DNA of 64,000 bases from contig CAVPNW010000018.1 in NCBI GenBank assembly GCA_963706875.1, positions 62,001-126,000 of the forward strand, in the 5' to 3' direction. Below are positions 61,381 through 64,000 of the stretch, in pieces. The position numbers and the translations under genes are program-made. This stretch comes from Prado023 sp963706875. GTDB lineage: Bacteria > Actinomycetota > Actinomycetes > S36-B12 > CAIYMF01. Position 1 is the first letter of the stretch; each line of letters opens with the position of its first letter. Under the pieces are notes generated by a model. That model worked only from the letters and a program-made list of their open reading frames with translations, did not search any database and was not told the origin of the DNA.

Positions 61381-62058
61381 TCACCTGGCCCGGTAGGTCA
61401 GCGTCGTCGTCCCGAGCTGGATCCGGGACCCATCGGTGAGCACCACGCTGGCGACCATCCGCCCGTTGACCAGCGTGCCGTTGGTCGATCCGAGGTCGCG
61501 CAGGGTCACGTCGGTCCCGAGGGTGATCTCGGCGTGGTGGCGGGAGACCCCGGGGTCGTCGATGCGGATGTCGACATCGGTCCCGCGACCCAGCCTGGTG
61601 ACGGCGTGCAGCGGGTAGGTGATGCCGTCCACCTCGAGGTGCGGCTCACCGCTGACGTCGACCGGGACCGCGGCGTCCGGCTGTCCGCCGGGGCGGACCT
61701 CGGAGCGGATCCGGAACACGCCCGTGCCCAGCGAGTCGTCCCGGGCCAGCGACACCTCGGCGGCACCGACGAAGGCGTAGCGCTGCTGCTGGGCGTACTC
61801 GCGCACGAGGCTGGCGAGCTCATCGTTGACGGTTGCCTCGAACGCGGACAGGCGTTCGAAGTCCGCGGCCGACAGCTCGACCACGAAGACGTTGGGCACC
61901 ACGGTGCGCGCCCGGCTGACGACGGTGGCCCGGTCGTCGAGCTCCCGCTGCAGTCCCGCGGCGATCTCGACGGGCTGCACCTCGGACTTGAAGGCCTTCG
62001 CGAACGCGCCGTTGACCATGCGATCCAACTTCTTCTCGAAGTTGTCGAGCATCCCCAC
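61381..62058 (-). CDS. fhaA: DUF3662/FHA-domain protein FhaA
   Basis: A 225-residue cytoplasmic protein. An N-terminal DUF3662 domain (about 3-125; LDNFEKKLDRMVNGAFAKAF) is followed by an FHA domain (about 135-225) with TRLGRGTDVDIRIDDPGVSRHH and LRDLGSTNGTLVNGR. FhaA recognises phosphorylated partners such as MviN/FhaB in mycobacteria. There is no long linker between domains, so it is about half the mycobacterial length. The start is a GTG at 62058, six bases after AGGAGG; an ATG at 62052 is possible. It overlaps no neighbours; fhaB starts 3 bp after it. Confidence 0.93.
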   Translation of the reverse strand: MGMLDNFEKKLDRMVNGAFAKAFKSEVQPVEIAAGLQRELDDRATVVSRARTVVPNVFVVELSAADFERLSAFEATVNDELASLVREYAQQQRYAFVGAAEVSLARDDSLGTGVFRIRSEVRPGGQPDAAVPVDVSGEPHLEVDGITYPLHAVTRLGRGTDVDIRIDDPGVSRHHAEITLGTDVTLRDLGSTNGTLVNGRMVASVVLTDGSRIQLGTTTLTYRAR

Positions 62059-62129
62059 CGGCCACCTCCTTCCGCTCGTGTGCATACGAGCCCGCCCCCA
62101 GGGCGGACGGCACCGGCAATGGCCCGATC

Positions 62130-63494
62130 TTAGCCACGCACCGCCGTGGGCCGCAGGCTCCACGCGCCGGTCGCGGCGAGCAGCAGCCCGACCCCGATCC
62201 ACAACGCGGGGGCGATGCCATCGGTGGGGGCCGTGAAGGCGGTCAGGCAGATCCCGCTGACCAGGGCCACGTTGAGGCCGACGTCGTAGAGCGAGAAGAC
62301 CCTGCCCCGGTAGCCCTCCTCGATGTCCTGCTGAAGGATGGTGTCGCCGGCGATCTTCACCGTCTGTCCGGCGAAACCCATGGACAGTGAGCCGATGGCC
62401 ATGAGCGGAAGCTGCAGGCTGGCAAATGACAGGGGCGCCACGACGGCCGCAACGAAGAGGGTGCTGGCCGACCAGGGTGCCAGGCCGATCCGGCGCACCA
62501 CCCGGGGTGCCGTCACTGCAGCCAGGAAGCTGCCCAGGGAGGCGCCCGCGGCCGTGACGGCGAAGTCCGCCAGGGCTGTGTCGGGATCGTCGGCGGGGTT
62601 CAGGGTGTTGCGCACCAGCAGCAGGGCATCGACCAGCAGGGCGCCGAAGGCAACCCGGTGGGCCATCACGACGGCCATCCCGCGGCGGGCCCGGGGCCGG
62701 TGGTGGACATGCACGATCCCGGCGACCATCCCGCGCACCACCGCCATCAGGTCCGAGGTCAGGGAGGCCATCCCCGCCTCCCCTGCCTGGGGGCCAAGGT
62801 CGCGCCGCGGGATCCGGCTCGCGATGACCGAGGAGAGGAGCAGGCCGCCGGCGACGACGAGGATCAGCCGACTGGCCCCGTCGGGTCCGAGCAGGGGCAT
62901 CAGGAGCAGGCCGGCGACGGTGGCGATCGCCGACGCGATCGTGCCTGCCGTCGGGAACAGGGCGTTGGCCGTGACCAGCTGCGCCGGGGCAACGACCAGC
63001 GGCAGGCCGGCCGACAGCCCGGCCAGCCAGAGTCGGCCGATCCCCATGGTGATCAGGACGGCCGTGCCCAGGTCCAGGCCGTCGCGGTCGGCGGCCACCA
63101 TCAGCGCGATCCCGATCATGACCGCACCCCTGGCGAGGTTGGCCACGACCAGGACCCGCGCCCTGTTCCAGCGGTCCAGGAAGACCCCCGTGAACGGCCC
63201 GAGCAGGGAGTACGGCAGGAGCAGCAGGGCGAAGGCTGCCGCGACCTGGCCGGCGGTTGCCTGGCGCTCCGGGGAGAACAGGACGAACGAACCGAGCGCC
63301 GCCTGCAGCAGTCCGTCGGAGGCCTGGCCGGTCAGCCGCGTGGCCAGCAGCCGCCGCGAGTTGGGCGTCGCCAGGACGGGCCAGCGCGCGCCGGGCTCCT
63401 CGGGCGCGGAGGGCGCGGCGGGCGAGGGCAAGCCAGCTGCTCCCGGCTGCACCGGATCGCGCGGTTCGGCACCGGGGCCCATGCTTCGCAGCAT
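62130..63494 (-). CDS. MFS-type membrane transporter
   Basis: A 454-residue transporter-like protein with about 12 hydrophobic segments and major-facilitator features: FALLLLPYSLLGPFTGVFLDRW (motif A region, with the D-R-W) and VSGICLTAFTAPTDGIAPALW late in the sequence. The N-terminus is a 37-residue Pro/Ala/Gly-rich tail; an ATG at 63482 gives four residues fewer. The substrate is unknown. The gene lies between fhaA and ino1 on the same strand, with a strong terminator upstream of it after ino1, so it has its own promoter. Confidence 0.82.
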   Translation of the reverse strand: MLRSMGPGAEPRDPVQPGAAGLPSPAAPSAPEEPGARWPVLATPNSRRLLATRLTGQASDGLLQAALGSFVLFSPERQATAGQVAAAFALLLLPYSLLGPFTGVFLDRWNRARVLVVANLARGAVMIGIALMVAADRDGLDLGTAVLITMGIGRLWLAGLSAGLPLVVAPAQLVTANALFPTAGTIASAIATVAGLLLMPLLGPDGASRLILVVAGGLLLSSVIASRIPRRDLGPQAGEAGMASLTSDLMAVVRGMVAGIVHVHHRPRARRGMAVVMAHRVAFGALLVDALLLVRNTLNPADDPDTALADFAVTAAGASLGSFLAAVTAPRVVRRIGLAPWSASTLFVAAVVAPLSFASLQLPLMAIGSLSMGFAGQTVKIAGDTILQQDIEEGYRGRVFSLYDVGLNVALVSGICLTAFTAPTDGIAPALWIGVGLLLAATGAWSLRPTAVRG

Positions 63495-63570
63495 GCCCGC
63501 TGCGGGCAGTCCCCGTCCACAGGCGCGCTGGGTGTGCGGCGCCAGGCACCGCCACGCCTCGACGACGGGA

Positions 63571-63613
63571 CAGCGCGAAGGGCCCCGAGTGCGTCCCGGG
63601 GCCCTTCGCGCTG
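63571..63613 (-). terminator. Strong hairpin terminator of ino1
   Basis: A perfect 17-bp stem (CAGCGCGAAGGGCCCCG against CGGGGCCCTTCGCGCTG) with a nine-base loop begins 20 bases after the ino1 stop on the minus strand. Confidence 0.85.
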
Positions 63614-63633
63614 TACCTACCTGCGGATCAGTG

Positions 63634-64000
63634 TCAGCTGTCGATCTCGCCGGCGATGAACTGCTCGACCTTGAGCTTGCAGATGTCGTCCGCGTACTGC
63701 TCCGGCGGGGACTTCATGAAGTAGCTCGACGCGCTCAGGATCGGGCCGCCGATGCCGCGGTCCTTGGCGATCTTCGCCGCGCGCAGCGCGTCGATGATCA
63801 CACCGGCCGAGTTCGGGGAGTCCCAGACCTCGAGCTTGTACTCCAGGCTCAGCGGCACGTCGCCGAACGCCCGGCCCTCGAGGCGCACGAACGCCCACTT
63901 GCGGTCATCGAGCCAGGCCACGTAGTCCGAGGGACCGATGTGGATGTTGCGCGGCTCGATCTTGCCCTCCATCTGGGAGGTGACCGACTGGGTCTTGGAG
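63634..64000 (-). CDS. ino1: myo-Inositol-3-phosphate synthase, C-terminal part
   Basis: The last 122 codons of inositol-1-phosphate synthase, which converts glucose-6-phosphate to inositol-3-phosphate for mycothiol, phosphatidylinositol and lipoglycans. Diagnostic segments are SQMEGKIEPRNIHIGPSDYV, PLSLEYKLEVWDSPNSAGVI, DALRAAKIAKDRGIGGP and ASSYFMKSPPEQYADD. The 5' part is cut by the window edge. The gene ends with a strong hairpin, and its neighbour downstream on the same strand is the MFS gene. Confidence 0.95.
   Translation of the reverse strand, partial: SKTQSVTSQMEGKIEPRNIHIGPSDYVAWLDDRKWAFVRLEGRAFGDVPLSLEYKLEVWDSPNSAGVIIDALRAAKIAKDRGIGGPILSASSYFMKSPPEQYADDICKLKVEQFIAGEIDS

Noticed and set aside
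1..64000. CRISPR arrays, rRNA, tRNA genes or riboswitches
   Set aside because: No regularly spaced repeats, tRNA cloverleaf or recognisable riboswitch core was seen on either strand.

Overview
The window is high-GC DNA from an actinobacterium. The evidence is the gene order rather than any single gene. An rpsF-ssb-rpsR-rplI...dnaB block, a class A PBP next to a DUF5318 gene, and a pknB-pbpA-rodA-pstP-fhaB-fhaA cell-envelope signalling cluster followed by ino1 lie within 25 kb. Mycobacteria and other actinobacteria carry these blocks near the chromosomal origin. cydAB/cydDC, a DevS-like kinase, PASTA kinase and FHA proteins fit the same group. The genus cannot be read from the sequence.

Layout. 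1-15 kb is a hypoxia/redox region: the large subunit of a group 3 [NiFe] hydrogenase and its maturation protease, a P2-type cation ATPase, cydD-cydC, a GAF-GAF histidine kinase of the DevS/DosT type, a TetR regulator divergent from a secreted thioester-domain surface protein, and cydA-cydB on the opposite strand. Sequences resembling DosR/DevR boxes lie upstream of the ATPase gene and of cydA, and a tandem GGTC/GACC array lies between the TetR gene and the surface-protein gene. 15-31.7 kb is mixed: an aldo/keto reductase, a SpoIIE-type phosphatase, a large LuxR-family ATPase regulator, a fused ABC exporter, trmL, a secreted nuclease/lamin-tail protein with a coiled-coil partner, a MerR/TipAS regulator with a classic 19-bp-spacer promoter, LysE, DUF429 and DUF2237 proteins, an SGNH hydrolase, an MDR oxidoreductase and an ACT-domain protein. 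31.8-39.24 kb is bracketed by direct copies of an approximately 36-bp sequence and looks like an acquired or rearranged segment (kinase-like protein, GH13 enzyme, small membrane ORFs, a phosphoribosyltransferase-like protein, TetR plus membrane protein). 39.24-51.4 kb holds the dnaB/ribosomal-protein block, interrupted by a tyrosine phosphatase and an L,D-transpeptidase, then a FemX-like enzyme, an alanine-racemase-like protein, a GT87-like membrane protein and PBP1A. 51.5-64 kb holds DUF5318, a DNA glycosylase, galE with a large insertion, the Ser/Thr kinase-division cluster without pknA, an MFS protein and the 3' part of ino1.

How the genes fit together. CydDC exports thiols needed to assemble the CydAB oxidase, so those two operons, the hydrogenase, the ATPase and the DevS-like sensor form a plausible low-oxygen response set. 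In the last third, PknB (sensor kinase), PstP (phosphatase) and the FHA proteins (phospho-readers) would control the RodA/PbpA/PBP1A wall-synthesis machinery.

Caution. At least five otherwise well-preserved genes carry single-base frameshifts. Nearly all can be repaired by changing a G or C run by one base, so several apparent pseudogenes may be sequencing or assembly errors.
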